NCBI RefSeq assembly: GCF_022919135.1
Contig: NZ_CP095049.1
Span: forward strand, 5,775,001-5,839,000
DNA length: 64,000 bases
DNA from: Hymenobacter cellulosivorans
GTDB lineage: Bacteria; Bacteroidota; Bacteroidia; Cytophagales; Hymenobacteraceae
Direction of reading: 5' to 3'
Positions 40,695 to 48,729 of the stretch are shown here, piece by piece; positions within the stretch are counted from its first letter, which is position 1, and each line of letters starts with the position of its first letter. Below the pieces are notes generated by a model. That model saw only the letters and a list, made by a program, of their open reading frames with translations, searched no databases and was not told the DNA's origin. Position numbers and translations under genes: made by a program.

Positions 40695-41438
40695 CTAAAA
40701 CCAGATCAGCACGACCAGGGCTACTACGGCCAGCAAAAAGCCCACCACTGCCGTATTGACGCGCATTTCGGGGGAGCGGCCCGGCAGCACACCCAGCGTG
40801 GCTACTACCAGCAGCACCCCAAGCAGCGGGCTAAACGAGCCGTAGATATTGCCGCCCGAGGCTTTAAAAATGGCAGGCTCGCCCGGTGCGGTGGGCGGAG
40901 CGCTGATGCGGCGCACTACCCCCAGCAGTGGCGTTTGGCTGACTGTTACCCGCATACCCTTCCGGACGCGGTGGCCGTAGCGGCTGGGCACCCGGAACGC
41001 GGTGCGGGGCGTAGTTACGTCGTAGGCCATCTGCGGGTCGGAAGCCGCCGCCGATACCGACACAATCTGGCGGATCAGCACCGTTTCGCCGGCAAACTCT
41101 TGCCCGGGTAATGCCCAGTCGAGGGCCAGCAGCAAGCAGAAGGCCACCAGAGCTGCGTTGAGCCAGCGGGCCGCGGGGGCGTAGCGCGCCATCAGCTGGG
41201 CCATGGGGTCGGGCGGCAGCTCGGGCAGGGGCTCCTGGGCCAGCAGCACGTTGTAAGCGAGGCGCCGGCCCGGGTGGGCCAGAATTTCGTAGCCGGTATG
41301 CACCTCCCGCAGCCGGGCCTGCATGGCCGGGTCGGCGGTGCGGCGGCTCAGGCGGTTTTTCTGGCGCTGGTAGGCTTGCTCAATTTCGGCCGCCGAAGCG
41401 GTAACGTCCACTCCCAGAAGGCGGTAATAATCCTGCAT
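40695..41438 (-). CDS. J-like domain membrane protein without HPD
   Basis: A 247-residue protein starting MQDYYRLLGVDVTASAAEIE, a clear J-domain opening, followed by a second helix (YQRQKNRLSRRTADPAMQAR) where the HPD tripeptide that activates Hsp70 should be; here it is missing. After the J-like part come a Pro-rich linker, two or three membrane helices (WLNAALVAFCLLLALDW; LLGVLLVVATLGVLP; AVVGFLLAVVALVVLIW) and a soluble loop. It may be a Hsp70-independent adaptor. Unrelated to its neighbours by function. Confidence 0.75.
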   Translation of the reverse strand: MQDYYRLLGVDVTASAAEIEQAYQRQKNRLSRRTADPAMQARLREVHTGYEILAHPGRRLAYNVLLAQEPLPELPPDPMAQLMARYAPAARWLNAALVAFCLLLALDWALPGQEFAGETVLIRQIVSVSAAASDPQMAYDVTTPRTAFRVPSRYGHRVRKGMRVTVSQTPLLGVVRRISAPPTAPGEPAIFKASGGNIYGSFSPLLGVLLVVATLGVLPGRSPEMRVNTAVVGFLLAVVALVVLIWF

Positions 41439-41542
41439 ACCTGGATTCGTTCAAGAAAAGCCTTAAAATAACGAACCCCACCGGATGGCGCTATAGCCCA
41501 GCCATTTAATTTCTGGTGCCCCGAACAGCTTTCCGCCTTCTG

Positions 41543-41740
41543 CTAGCGGAATAGCGCCAGTAGGCCGCCGCGGTGACGAACCGGCCCCTGATACTGCTTG
41601 TAGACGGGCCGGTGCACGTAGCGGCGGCCCCGCTGCCGGGCGCGCTGGTAAGGCGTATCGGCCAGGGCGCTCAGCGACATACACAGCAGCAGCAACACGG
41701 CTACGAAAGAAGAAATCCGGCGGAACACAGAAGTGCGCAT
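41543..41740 (-). CDS. Small exported basic protein, 65 residues
   Basis: Signal peptide MRTSVFRRISSFVAVLLLLC with cleavage after SALA, then a short Arg/Tyr/His-rich mature part (YQRARQRGRRYVHRPVYKQY). No family recognised. The ATG at 41740 places the signal peptide first; longer upstream frames are rejected. Confidence 0.5.
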   Translation of the reverse strand: MRTSVFRRISSFVAVLLLLCMSLSALADTPYQRARQRGRRYVHRPVYKQYQGPVRHRGGLLALFR

Positions 41741-41973
41741 AGCAAAAGGCGGTAGAGAACGAGAGGAGAACGGATGTAGCGCTGACTGCCAGCGCCTTAT
41801 TACTCTCCAAAGAGACACCTATTAGAGTTCTATTGCCGAGCTTTTAGCTGAGCGGCTTCTTTTCATCTGCCAAGGTCTATATTCTCTATCTGGTGCAATC
41901 TGCTAGCTCCGGTAAAGGCCCGTAAATGGAAGGAACAGAATAAAAATTGGGGCTGATAATACCACTTTCAAAC

Positions 41974-41995
41974 TATGTCGTATATTTACGTCATA
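41974..41995. promoter_or_regulatory. Candidate ArsR operator
   Basis: An imperfect 22-bp palindrome TATGtCGTAtATtTACGtCATA, symmetric at all but four positions, 14 nt before the arsR ATG. It overlaps the expected -7 region, so binding would block transcription. Confidence 0.55.
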
Positions 41996-42009
41996 CTTCA
42001 TAGCTTAAC

Positions 42010-42360
42010 ATGACTTACTCGAAAGCCGCCGACTTCACCGCCGACCAGCAGCAGCTGGCCCGTATGGCCAAAGCCTTGGCTCACCCGGCGCGGGTGGCTA
42101 TTATTCAACTGTTGGCGGCCAAGCAAACCTGCATTTCCGGCGACATTGCCGCCGAGCTACCCTTGTCGCGCACTACCGTGTCGCAGCACCTGCAGGAGCT
42201 TAAGGCGCTGAACCTAATTCAGGGCGAAATCGACGGGCTGACCGTGTGCTACTGCCTCAACACGGAGCTACTCGGGCAAGTCCGGCAGCAGTTCGCGGCC
42301 TTTTTCGAGGTGGCTACGGCCAACCCGGCCTGCGGCCCGGCCGATGCCTGCGCCTGCTAG
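42010..42360 (+). CDS. arsR: ArsR family transcriptional repressor
   Basis: A 116-residue winged-helix regulator. The fold is clear (ARMAKALAHPARVAIIQLLA, ELPLSRTTVSQHLQELKALN, GEIDGLTVCYCLN). Cysteines in the effector region (TCISGD near the recognition helix, CYC after the wing, and a C-terminal CGPADACAC) suggest thiolate binding of As(III) or a similar ion. It heads a four-gene plus-strand group and is preceded by a palindromic operator candidate. Confidence 0.88.
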   Translation: MTYSKAADFTADQQQLARMAKALAHPARVAIIQLLAAKQTCISGDIAAELPLSRTTVSQHLQELKALNLIQGEIDGLTVCYCLNTELLGQVRQQFAAFFEVATANPACGPADACAC

Positions 42361-42411
42361 TCGGCTACTACTCCAGCACTTTCCCATCCTTCACTCCACT
42401 TCTTCAAGACT

Positions 42412-42870
42412 ATGAAAATCTCCGAAATGAAGCAGCACCTGGCCGGGCTTGACGCCGTCAATTTCCGGTTGCCTAGCGGCGACTACCTGCCCTCTCACTT
42501 TCACGTGACGGAAGTAGGCCTGGTGAGCAAGCATTTTATTGACTGCGGCGGAACCGAGCGGCAGGAAACGGTGGCCAACTTCCAGCTCTGGGAAGCCGGC
42601 GACTACGACCACCGCCTGGCACCCCAGAAGTTTCTGCACATTCTGAACCTGTCGGAGAAAATTCTGGGCTCAGAAGACCTCGACATCGAGGTAGAGTACC
42701 AGCAGGCCACCATCGGCAAGTTTGGCCTGGCCTTCGACGGCAAGGATTTCATCCTGACTGCCAAGCAAACGGCCTGCCTGGCCCAGGATGCCTGCGGTAT
42801 TCCGACCGAGTTGCAGGCCCTGCCCCAGCTACAGGTAGCTGGCTGCGCCCCGGGCGGCGGGTGCTGCTAG
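42412..42870 (+). CDS. DUF6428 family protein
   Basis: A 152-residue protein with the DUF6428 pattern: F-R-L-x-S-G-x-x-x-P-x-H-x-H-x-T-E-V (FRLPSGDYLPSHFHVTEVGL), then a strand pair and DIEVEYQQATIGKFGLAFDG. The C-terminus is Cys-rich (TACLAQDACG and CAPGGGCC), an addition that could bind metalloid. The family is usually found beside ArsR in Bacteroidota arsenic clusters; its role is unknown. 51 nt after arsR. Confidence 0.8.
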   Translation: MKISEMKQHLAGLDAVNFRLPSGDYLPSHFHVTEVGLVSKHFIDCGGTERQETVANFQLWEAGDYDHRLAPQKFLHILNLSEKILGSEDLDIEVEYQQATIGKFGLAFDGKDFILTAKQTACLAQDACGIPTELQALPQLQVAGCAPGGGCC

Positions 42871-42880
42871 AACGAGCTGA

Positions 42881-42916
42881 CCCGGTGGGGCGGTCCGCTA
42901 AAAGCCGCCCCACCGG
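42881..42916 (+). terminator. Strong hairpin between DUF6428 and the phosphoesterase gene
   Basis: CCCGGTGGGGCGG pairs with CCGCCCCACCGGG across a short loop. There is no T run, so it may act as a transcript-end stabiliser or attenuator, not a full terminator. Confidence 0.6.
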
Positions 42917-42946
42917 GCTTATCAACCTTCCCTTACTCTGCTGCTC

Positions 42947-43720
42947 ATGACCCTGGCTTTTTTCTCGGACGTACACGGCAATCTTCCGGCCCTGGAAGCC
43001 GTGCTGGCCGACCTCGACCAGCGCCGCCCCGATATGGTTTTCTGCCTCGGCGACCTGGTGGGCTACGCGCCCTGGCCCAACGAAGTGGTGAATGAAGTCC
43101 GCCGCCGCGGTATTCCCACCCTGGCCGGCAACTACGACCAGGGCATTGGTTTGGGCAGCGACAACTGCGGATGCGCCTACAAAACCGACGCCGAAAAGGC
43201 CCTGGGCGCGCAAAGCATTGCCTTTACCAACGCCGTAGTGGGCCCTACTGAGCGGCGCTACCTGTGCCACCTGCCCAAGCACATCCGCCTGGATTTCGAC
43301 CAGGAGCCTTGCACGCTCAGTCTGCTGCTGGTACATGGCTCGCCGCGCAAAATCAATGAGTATCTGTTTGAGGACCGGCCCGAGAACAGCTTTTTGCGGG
43401 TTTTGGAGGATGCTTCGGCCGATATTCTGCTCTTTGGTCACACCCACAAGCCTTTTCACCGCACGTTTGCCTACCAGCACAAGGGTGAAACGCGGTACCG
43501 CCACGCCCTGAACATTGGCTCGGTGGGCAAGCCCAAGGACGGCGACCCGCGTGCGGCCTACCAACTGCTGCACCTCGACGAGCATACTTCCCTCACCGAC
43601 CCGCACAATATCCGCTCGGAGCTGGTGCGCGTGGCCTACGACGTGGAAAAAGCCGCGCAAGCCGTGGAAAACTCTGCTTTACCTAACGAATATGCCGACA
43701 TGCTGCGGCGAGCTTATTAG
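42947..43720 (+). CDS. Metallophosphoesterase family protein
   Basis: A 257-residue calcineurin-like phosphoesterase. Metal motifs: FFSDVHGN, LGDLVGYAPWPNE, GNYDQG, VHGSPRKINEY and FGHTHKPFH. Two cysteines (NCGCAYKTD) are next to the third motif. Such YfcE/diadenosine-tetraphosphatase-like enzymes are repeatedly found in ArsR/DUF6428 clusters; the substrate there is not known. It lies 76 nt after DUF6428. Confidence 0.88.
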   Translation: MTLAFFSDVHGNLPALEAVLADLDQRRPDMVFCLGDLVGYAPWPNEVVNEVRRRGIPTLAGNYDQGIGLGSDNCGCAYKTDAEKALGAQSIAFTNAVVGPTERRYLCHLPKHIRLDFDQEPCTLSLLLVHGSPRKINEYLFEDRPENSFLRVLEDASADILLFGHTHKPFHRTFAYQHKGETRYRHALNIGSVGKPKDGDPRAAYQLLHLDEHTSLTDPHNIRSELVRVAYDVEKAAQAVENSALPNEYADMLRRAY

Positions 43721-43758
43721 ATTTCTTGTTCCAATCTGCCAACCGCTTCTCTCCTGCC

Positions 43759-44285
43759 ATGACCCTTGTACCCTTTACCGCCGCTCACTGGCCCGAGGCC
43801 AAAGCTATTTATGAAGCTGGTCTGGCCACGGGCAACGCTACGTTTCAAACCGCGGCGCCGGGCTGGGACGAATGGGACCAGGGCCATCTGAATCACTGCC
43901 GTCTGGTAGCACTGGATGGTGCCGGGCGGGTGCTGGGCTGGGCGGCCCTGTCGCCGGTATCGGGGCGCTGCGTGTACGGCGGCGTGGGCGAAGTAAGCGT
44001 GTATATAGCCGCCGAAGCTCGGGGCAGGGCCTGGGTCGGCAGTTGCTGGCGGCCTTGATAGCCGAGTCAGAAGCCCAGGGCATGTGGACGCTGCAGGCGG
44101 GTATTTTCCCCGAAAATACGGCCAGCCTCCGCTTACACGAGGCGGCGGGCTTTCGGCTGGTAGGCCGCCGGGAGAAAATCGGGCAGTTGCGCGGCATCTG
44201 GCGCGACACGGTGCTGCTGGAGCGGCGCAGCCGCGTAGTCGGCGCTACCCCGGCCGCTGCTACCGATGCTATAAGTGCAGGCTGA
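43759..44285 (+). pseudogene. ArsN1-like GNAT acetyltransferase, frameshifted
   Basis: A GNAT acetyltransferase split by a frameshift. The first part reads MTLVPFTAAHWPEAKAIYEA up to VSVYIAAEARG; the second, in another frame, reads GQGLGRQLLAALIAESEAQG and then MWTLQAGIFPENTASLRLHE and ends ERRSRVVGATP. Joining them needs one extra G at the GGGG run 44021-44024. The whole would be about 175 residues and match the phosphinothricin/arsinothricin N-acetyltransferase (ArsN1) family, whose signature QAGIFPEN and WRDTVLLERRS is present. Either a real recent loss or a sequencing slip. Confidence 0.8.
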
Positions 44286-44363
44286 GCCGCCACTGGCGAA
44301 GAGCAGGTCTGTGGATTCTCAGGGTTGGTTATACTGAGCAAAGTTGAAGCATGGCATACCGTG

Positions 44364-45338
44364 CTACCCGGCTTGGCCTGGATCGGGCAGCACGGTGGCC
44401 AGCCACTCAAACAGCACCTGATACACCTGAGCCCGCACGGCCGGGCGCGAAAGAACTAGGTCGTGGATGCCGCCCGGAATGGCCTGCACCGTTACGCGTG
44501 GGCCCAGCTGTGGGCTCAGCTCCCGGATATGGCGCACGTTGAGCACGCCGTCGGCCTGGAAATACTGCTCACTCCAGCCCGGTTGGGTCACGGTCTTATC
44601 GGAGTGCAAGACCAGGATGGGCTGCGGAACGCTCAAGCCCCGGGCCACGCGACGGTGCCCGGCATGAATGGCTCGCAACCAGCCCAGCTTCACGGGAAAT
44701 ACCTCTATCGGCTTCCAGGCCAGGTTATACTCCCACTCGCCCAGGTACTGCCGGTGCAGACTGCGCCCGTACTCGGTAGGCAGGTTGGCTGGCAACTGAA
44801 TATCGGGGGCCACGCGCCCCAGCCGCGCCGCCAGCGGGACTCCTACGTTGCGGTTAAGCCAGTTTTGGTGCATGTCCAGAAACGGGCTGTTCAAAAACAG
44901 TGCGGCTAACTGGGTGCGGGGCGCTCTGTCGTGGGCGTAAAGGGCCGCAATCAGGCCGCCGGTGGAGTGGCCGCTAAGCACGACAGTGGTGCTGCCTTCG
45001 GCCCGCATAATGGCCAGCGCCGCGTCGAGGTCGGCGTAATATTCTGCCAAGTCGCGCACGTTGTTGGCCGTTTGGTGAGGCAGCCAGGAACGGCCGTATT
45101 TGCGCAAATCCAGTGCGTAGAAGCGGAAACCGTGGCGACGAAACTCCAAAGCCATGTCGCGCTGGAAGAAGTAGTCGGTAAAGCCGTGCACGTAGAGCAC
45201 CGCCCGCGGACTCGGGACCTGCTCGCGCAGCCGCACCAGCGTGCAGACGACCGGACCTTCGTAGTCGGAAGCCTGGCTGATGCGGTGCTGTTCAAAATCG
45301 GGGCCCAGTACGTCGGGCTGGTACGGAAAAGAAGCCAT
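44364..45338 (-). CDS. Alpha/beta hydrolase (S33-type)
   Basis: A 324-residue serine hydrolase. Oxyanion loop VLYVHGFTDYFFQR, nucleophile elbow SGHSTGGL, and the late catalytic His in GGIHDLV with Asp in HSDKTV. Arg/Lys-rich LRKYGRSWLP is typical of the monoglyceride-lipase-like family. Substrate unknown. The ATG at 45338 (MASFPYQPDVLG) is preferred over a longer frame that adds an unlikely 40-residue N-terminus. Confidence 0.85.
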   Translation of the reverse strand: MASFPYQPDVLGPDFEQHRISQASDYEGPVVCTLVRLREQVPSPRAVLYVHGFTDYFFQRDMALEFRRHGFRFYALDLRKYGRSWLPHQTANNVRDLAEYYADLDAALAIMRAEGSTTVVLSGHSTGGLIAALYAHDRAPRTQLAALFLNSPFLDMHQNWLNRNVGVPLAARLGRVAPDIQLPANLPTEYGRSLHRQYLGEWEYNLAWKPIEVFPVKLGWLRAIHAGHRRVARGLSVPQPILVLHSDKTVTQPGWSEQYFQADGVLNVRHIRELSPQLGPRVTVQAIPGGIHDLVLSRPAVRAQVYQVLFEWLATVLPDPGQAG

Positions 45339-45538
45339 ACAAGAGAAGCAAGGTGAGCCAAGCTGCATACGCACCCGGCCCGAAAGCAGCGCAGCCAGTC
45401 TGGTTTTGCGTCGCTGCGGATGGTGGCGAAAGCCCGGAAAATTTCTTCTATATAGCATACTTTCTATAACTGGGCCGTCGTTCTTCCAGCCCAGCTTGCC
45501 CCGGCTTTATCCTATTCGGCCAGCTGGGCTCCTCCCCT

Positions 45539-46270
45539 ATGCGAACCTTGCTTTTGGCGGCCTGCTTTCTGCTGCTGGCCGCGGCGTACCCGCCTAAATC
45601 GGCCCTGCGCGAGTACCAGCTCACCTATCCCCGCGTGCAACTGGCCTACGCCACTAAGTGGCCCCAACTGCAACTACTGCTGCGCAGCCGCAAAATTGAC
45701 CCCACCCGACTGGAGGTATTCTTCCGGGTATTCAAATCGGGGCGGCGCTTTGAGGCCTGGGCGCGCAACCAGGGCGAGGGTACGTTTCAGTTGCTGCGCA
45801 CCTACCGCGTGGCCGGCACCTCGGGCACCCTGGGCCCCAAACGCGCCGAGGGCGACAACCAGGTACCCGAAGGCTTCTACCGCATCGACCGGTTCAACCC
45901 CATCAGCACCTACTACATGTCGTTGGGTCTGGATTACCCCAACGCCTCCGACCGGGCCCTGGGTGGCCCCAAGCCAGGCAGCCATATCTTCGTGCACGGC
46001 TCCAACGTGACAGTTGGCTGCCTTCCCATCACCGACGACTGTATTCAGGAAGTGTACCTACTGGCCCTGGAAGCCCGTTGCGCCGGCCAGCAGGACATGC
46101 AGATTCACATTTTCCCCTTCGAGCTGACCACCCAGAACCTGGAGCGGGCCCTGGGCAGCAAGCACTACGCGTTCTGGCAAAGCCTGCGGCCCGGTTTCGC
46201 CCAGTTCGATGAGCATCTGACGTTGCCCAACGTGGCAGTAGAAGCTACCGGCCAGTACGTGGTGCGGTAG
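45539..46270 (+). CDS. L,D-transpeptidase (YkuD) family protein
   Basis: A 243-residue exported protein with signal peptide (LLLAACFLLLAAAYP) and the catalytic YkuD motif IFVHGSNVTVGCLPITDD (His and Cys), close to the YafK type. It likely forms or edits L,D-crosslinks in peptidoglycan. FRVFKSGRRFEAWARNQGEG and EGFYRIDRFNPISTYYMSLG are typical of the YafK subgroup. Start ATG at 45539, right after a plain leader. Confidence 0.88.
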   Translation: MRTLLLAACFLLLAAAYPPKSALREYQLTYPRVQLAYATKWPQLQLLLRSRKIDPTRLEVFFRVFKSGRRFEAWARNQGEGTFQLLRTYRVAGTSGTLGPKRAEGDNQVPEGFYRIDRFNPISTYYMSLGLDYPNASDRALGGPKPGSHIFVHGSNVTVGCLPITDDCIQEVYLLALEARCAGQQDMQIHIFPFELTTQNLERALGSKHYAFWQSLRPGFAQFDEHLTLPNVAVEATGQYVVR

Positions 46271-46376
46271 TCAAGTCTACTGGCTATAAGCATTTTACTT
46301 CTGAAATAAGCTTACATTTATTCCACTACCTGCCTTCTACTTCCTGCCAGACTCTCTATTTTACTGCTTGTTCACT

Positions 46377-46922
46377 ATGCAAACTCACCTGTTCCGGCTG
46401 CTGCTTATTAGTTGCTTGCACGCTTGCGCCCTGGTAAGCTACGGGCAAGCTGCATCCGCTAGTAACGCTCCAAAACGCATTCCGGAACCTTTATGCATCG
46501 TAAACTCAACCATCATTGCCAACGGGGGGATGTCGGGCCTCGACGTTACCAAGCTTAAAAGTGTGGTCGTCTACAAAAGTAATGACGACCAGGACACCCC
46601 CGCCTTACTCAGAGGTTTAGCTTCCACTGGTATTATTGCAATAACCTACGACGGAAAGGTCGGCAGCACGTCCTTTGCCCGGCTAGGGCGTCAGCACGGT
46701 GCCAAGTCTCCGTTTCGGGTGGTAATCAACGGCCAGCTACTCGACGGGGCACAGCAGAAAACCTTGCGCATTATCCCCGAAGCAGTTGGGCAGCTACAAG
46801 TCATTCCGGCATCAGCCACTACGTCCCAGGCCCTGGTAACTATCCAGCTGGCAAAAGCTAAACTGGATACCACGAAAAGGCCTCCGGGCACCATCATGAT
46901 TCGGGGAGTCGCGCAAAAGTAG
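46377..46922 (+). CDS. Secreted hypothetical protein, 181 residues
   Basis: Signal peptide MQTHLFRLLLISCLHACALV (cleavage near YGQA), then a domain with KLKSVVVYKSNDDQDTPALL and ITYDGKVGS and a final strand pattern (PGTIMIRGVAQK) that resembles the plug-like repeats found in proteins of TonB-linked systems, but I cannot assign a family. The ATG at 46377 is used; a TTG three codons earlier is possible. A terminator follows. Confidence 0.65.
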   Translation: MQTHLFRLLLISCLHACALVSYGQAASASNAPKRIPEPLCIVNSTIIANGGMSGLDVTKLKSVVVYKSNDDQDTPALLRGLASTGIIAITYDGKVGSTSFARLGRQHGAKSPFRVVINGQLLDGAQQKTLRIIPEAVGQLQVIPASATTSQALVTIQLAKAKLDTTKRPPGTIMIRGVAQK

Positions 46923-46941
46923 CTCAGCCTATGAGCTCACC

Positions 46942-46973
46942 AAAAAGGCCCGTGCGAATCGCACGGGCCTTTT
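46942..46973 (+). terminator. Intrinsic terminator
   Basis: AAAAAGGCCCGTGC - GAATC - GCACGGGCCTTTT, a strong stem with a T run. Confidence 0.85.
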
Positions 46974-47024
46974 ATTACTTTCACAGGTGTTAAGTACTTA
47001 CCGAAATACTACTAATCGAGCGTC

Positions 47025-47477
47025 TCAAGCCCCAAATTGCCGCAGATGGTGGTCGAAGTGTTTCCACTGCATGATGGCCCACTCCTGGGGCGTCATCGGG
47101 CCGAAAAAGACCTGGGGCTGGGTGGTGCACCGGGCCGGACCACCAGCCGAAAAAGCCTTGATTCGTTCGATAACCAAAGCCTTTTCTTGGTCAAAGTTGC
47201 GGGCGTCGGTAATGATGTAGAGCTTGTCGGTGGGGCTGTTTTTGGGCATGGGCTTGCTGCTTACGATGCCGGATTTCATCATCGAGCCCATGAGGCGCAT
47301 CAGGAAGGATACCTTTTTCGGAGAATTCAGGCCCATGGCTGTTTCGAGGGAGGCGGTGCAGTGAGCCAGCATCTGAGCCACCTGCATGGTGCCCCATTGC
47401 CGCTGGGCCGTACCCGGCAGGGCTTCAAGACGGGTAATGATGCCGGCCGCGTCGGCGGAATTAAAGAGGTTATTCAT
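47025..47477 (-). CDS. DUF1569 (DinB-like) protein
   Basis: A 150-residue protein of the DinB/YfiT-like four-helix fold, DUF1569 group: WGTMQVAQMLAHCTASLETA early and WAIMQWKHFDHHLRQFG at the end. The three metal-binding His typical of the fold are recognisable in H-x-x-H positions near the C-terminus. It is 30 nt downstream of the epoxide hydrolase gene on the same strand and may share a transcript. The frame is open far upstream but the ATG at 47477 (MNNLFNSADAAG) gives the usual length. Confidence 0.85.
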   Translation of the reverse strand: MNNLFNSADAAGIITRLEALPGTAQRQWGTMQVAQMLAHCTASLETAMGLNSPKKVSFLMRLMGSMMKSGIVSSKPMPKNSPTDKLYIITDARNFDQEKALVIERIKAFSAGGPARCTTQPQVFFGPMTPQEWAIMQWKHFDHHLRQFGA

Positions 47478-47506
47478 CGGAAAAAGCAGTATTTGAGTAA
47501 GCAGAA

Positions 47507-48643
47507 TTAGCGCAGGGGGCGGAAAAAGGTGCGCAGGCTTTCGGCCAGGGCTTCTGGCTGTTCGAGGGCTGCGAAGTGGCCACCGTGGGGGTACTCGGTC
47601 CAGTGCTGCACGTTGTAGAAGCGCTCGGCAAAGGCCCGGGGCGCCGGCAGCAGGTCTTGGGCAAACAGCACAAAGCCGGTAGGCACCTCGATGCGGGGCG
47701 CACCCAGGCCCTGGGGTACCGCGTCGGCCTGGTGGTAGGGCACGAACGACGAGCCGATGGTTTCGGTAGCCCAGTAGATGGTCAGGTTGGTCAGCAGCTC
47801 GTCCTTGGTGAAGCAGGTTTCCAGGTTGCCGCAACAGTCGCTCCAGGTCCGGAACTTCTCCACTATCCAGGCGGCCAGGCCGGTGGGCGAGTCCTGCAGG
47901 GCCGGGGCCAGGGTATCGGGCTTGCCGCCTTGCACCATGCTGTAGGCCGCTTCCTGCATCATCCACTGCTGACTAGCCCCGAGGAAGGCTTGTTCCTCGG
48001 CCGAGGGGTCGGTGGGCGGCACAAATAAGCGCATGTAAGGCACCCCAGTCATGTGCAGCCCCAGCAGGTCGTGGGGAAAATCCAGGGCCAGGCGCTCGGC
48101 TACTCCGCTCCCAACGTCGCTGCCATGGACGGCGTAGCGCGGGTAGCCCAGCGTGTCGGTCATGAGCTGCCGGAACCGAGCCGCCGTTTGGCCCATAAAG
48201 GAGCCCGTGGGCGGCAGTGGGGCCGAAAATCCGAAGCCGGGGAGGCTGGGCACCACCACGTCGAAGGCGTCTTCGGCCCGGCCCCCGTGGGCGGCGGGGT
48301 CAGTGAGCAGCGGAATCAGCTTGGCAAAAGAGGCAAACGAGTCGGGCCAGCCATGGCCCAGCAGTAAGGGCAGCGGCCGGGGCCCACGGCCCCGCTCGTG
48401 GATGAAGTGCAGCTCGGTGCCGTCAATGCTCGTGCGGAAGTGGGCAAACTGGTTGAGCCGGGCTTCCTGCTGCCGCCAGTCGAAGCGGTGCAGCCAATAG
48501 TCGGCTAGCTCGCGCAGGTAGGCGGGACTGGTGCCGAGTTGCCAGTCAGTACGGGCAGAGTCGGCGGGCCAGCGGGTGTTGGCTAGGCGGGACTTTAGGT
48601 CGTCGAGGGTGGCTTGGGGAATGTTCAGCGAAAAAGGCTGCAT
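47507..48643 (-). CDS. Epoxide hydrolase (EHN plus alpha/beta hydrolase)
   Basis: A 378-residue enzyme with the N-terminal EHN domain (FSLNIPQATLDDLKSRLANT then RWP, about 3-110) and a hydrolase domain with HGWPDSF, the nucleophile aspartate in HGSDVGSG, and the catalytic His in PHGGHFAALEQP. It opens epoxides to diols. The gene lies downstream of a WYL regulator (86 nt) and upstream of the DUF1569 gene. Confidence 0.9.
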   Translation of the reverse strand: MQPFSLNIPQATLDDLKSRLANTRWPADSARTDWQLGTSPAYLRELADYWLHRFDWRQQEARLNQFAHFRTSIDGTELHFIHERGRGPRPLPLLLGHGWPDSFASFAKLIPLLTDPAAHGGRAEDAFDVVVPSLPGFGFSAPLPPTGSFMGQTAARFRQLMTDTLGYPRYAVHGSDVGSGVAERLALDFPHDLLGLHMTGVPYMRLFVPPTDPSAEEQAFLGASQQWMMQEAAYSMVQGGKPDTLAPALQDSPTGLAAWIVEKFRTWSDCCGNLETCFTKDELLTNLTIYWATETIGSSFVPYHQADAVPQGLGAPRIEVPTGFVLFAQDLLPAPRAFAERFYNVQHWTEYPHGGHFAALEQPEALAESLRTFFRPLR

Positions 48644-48729
48644 ACGGTAACAATTGAGGGTTTAACAAGCACAATTGCTGCTTGACTCCACAAAAGTTGC
48701 CGCCCTCTCTGACAGCCTTATGTCAGCAT

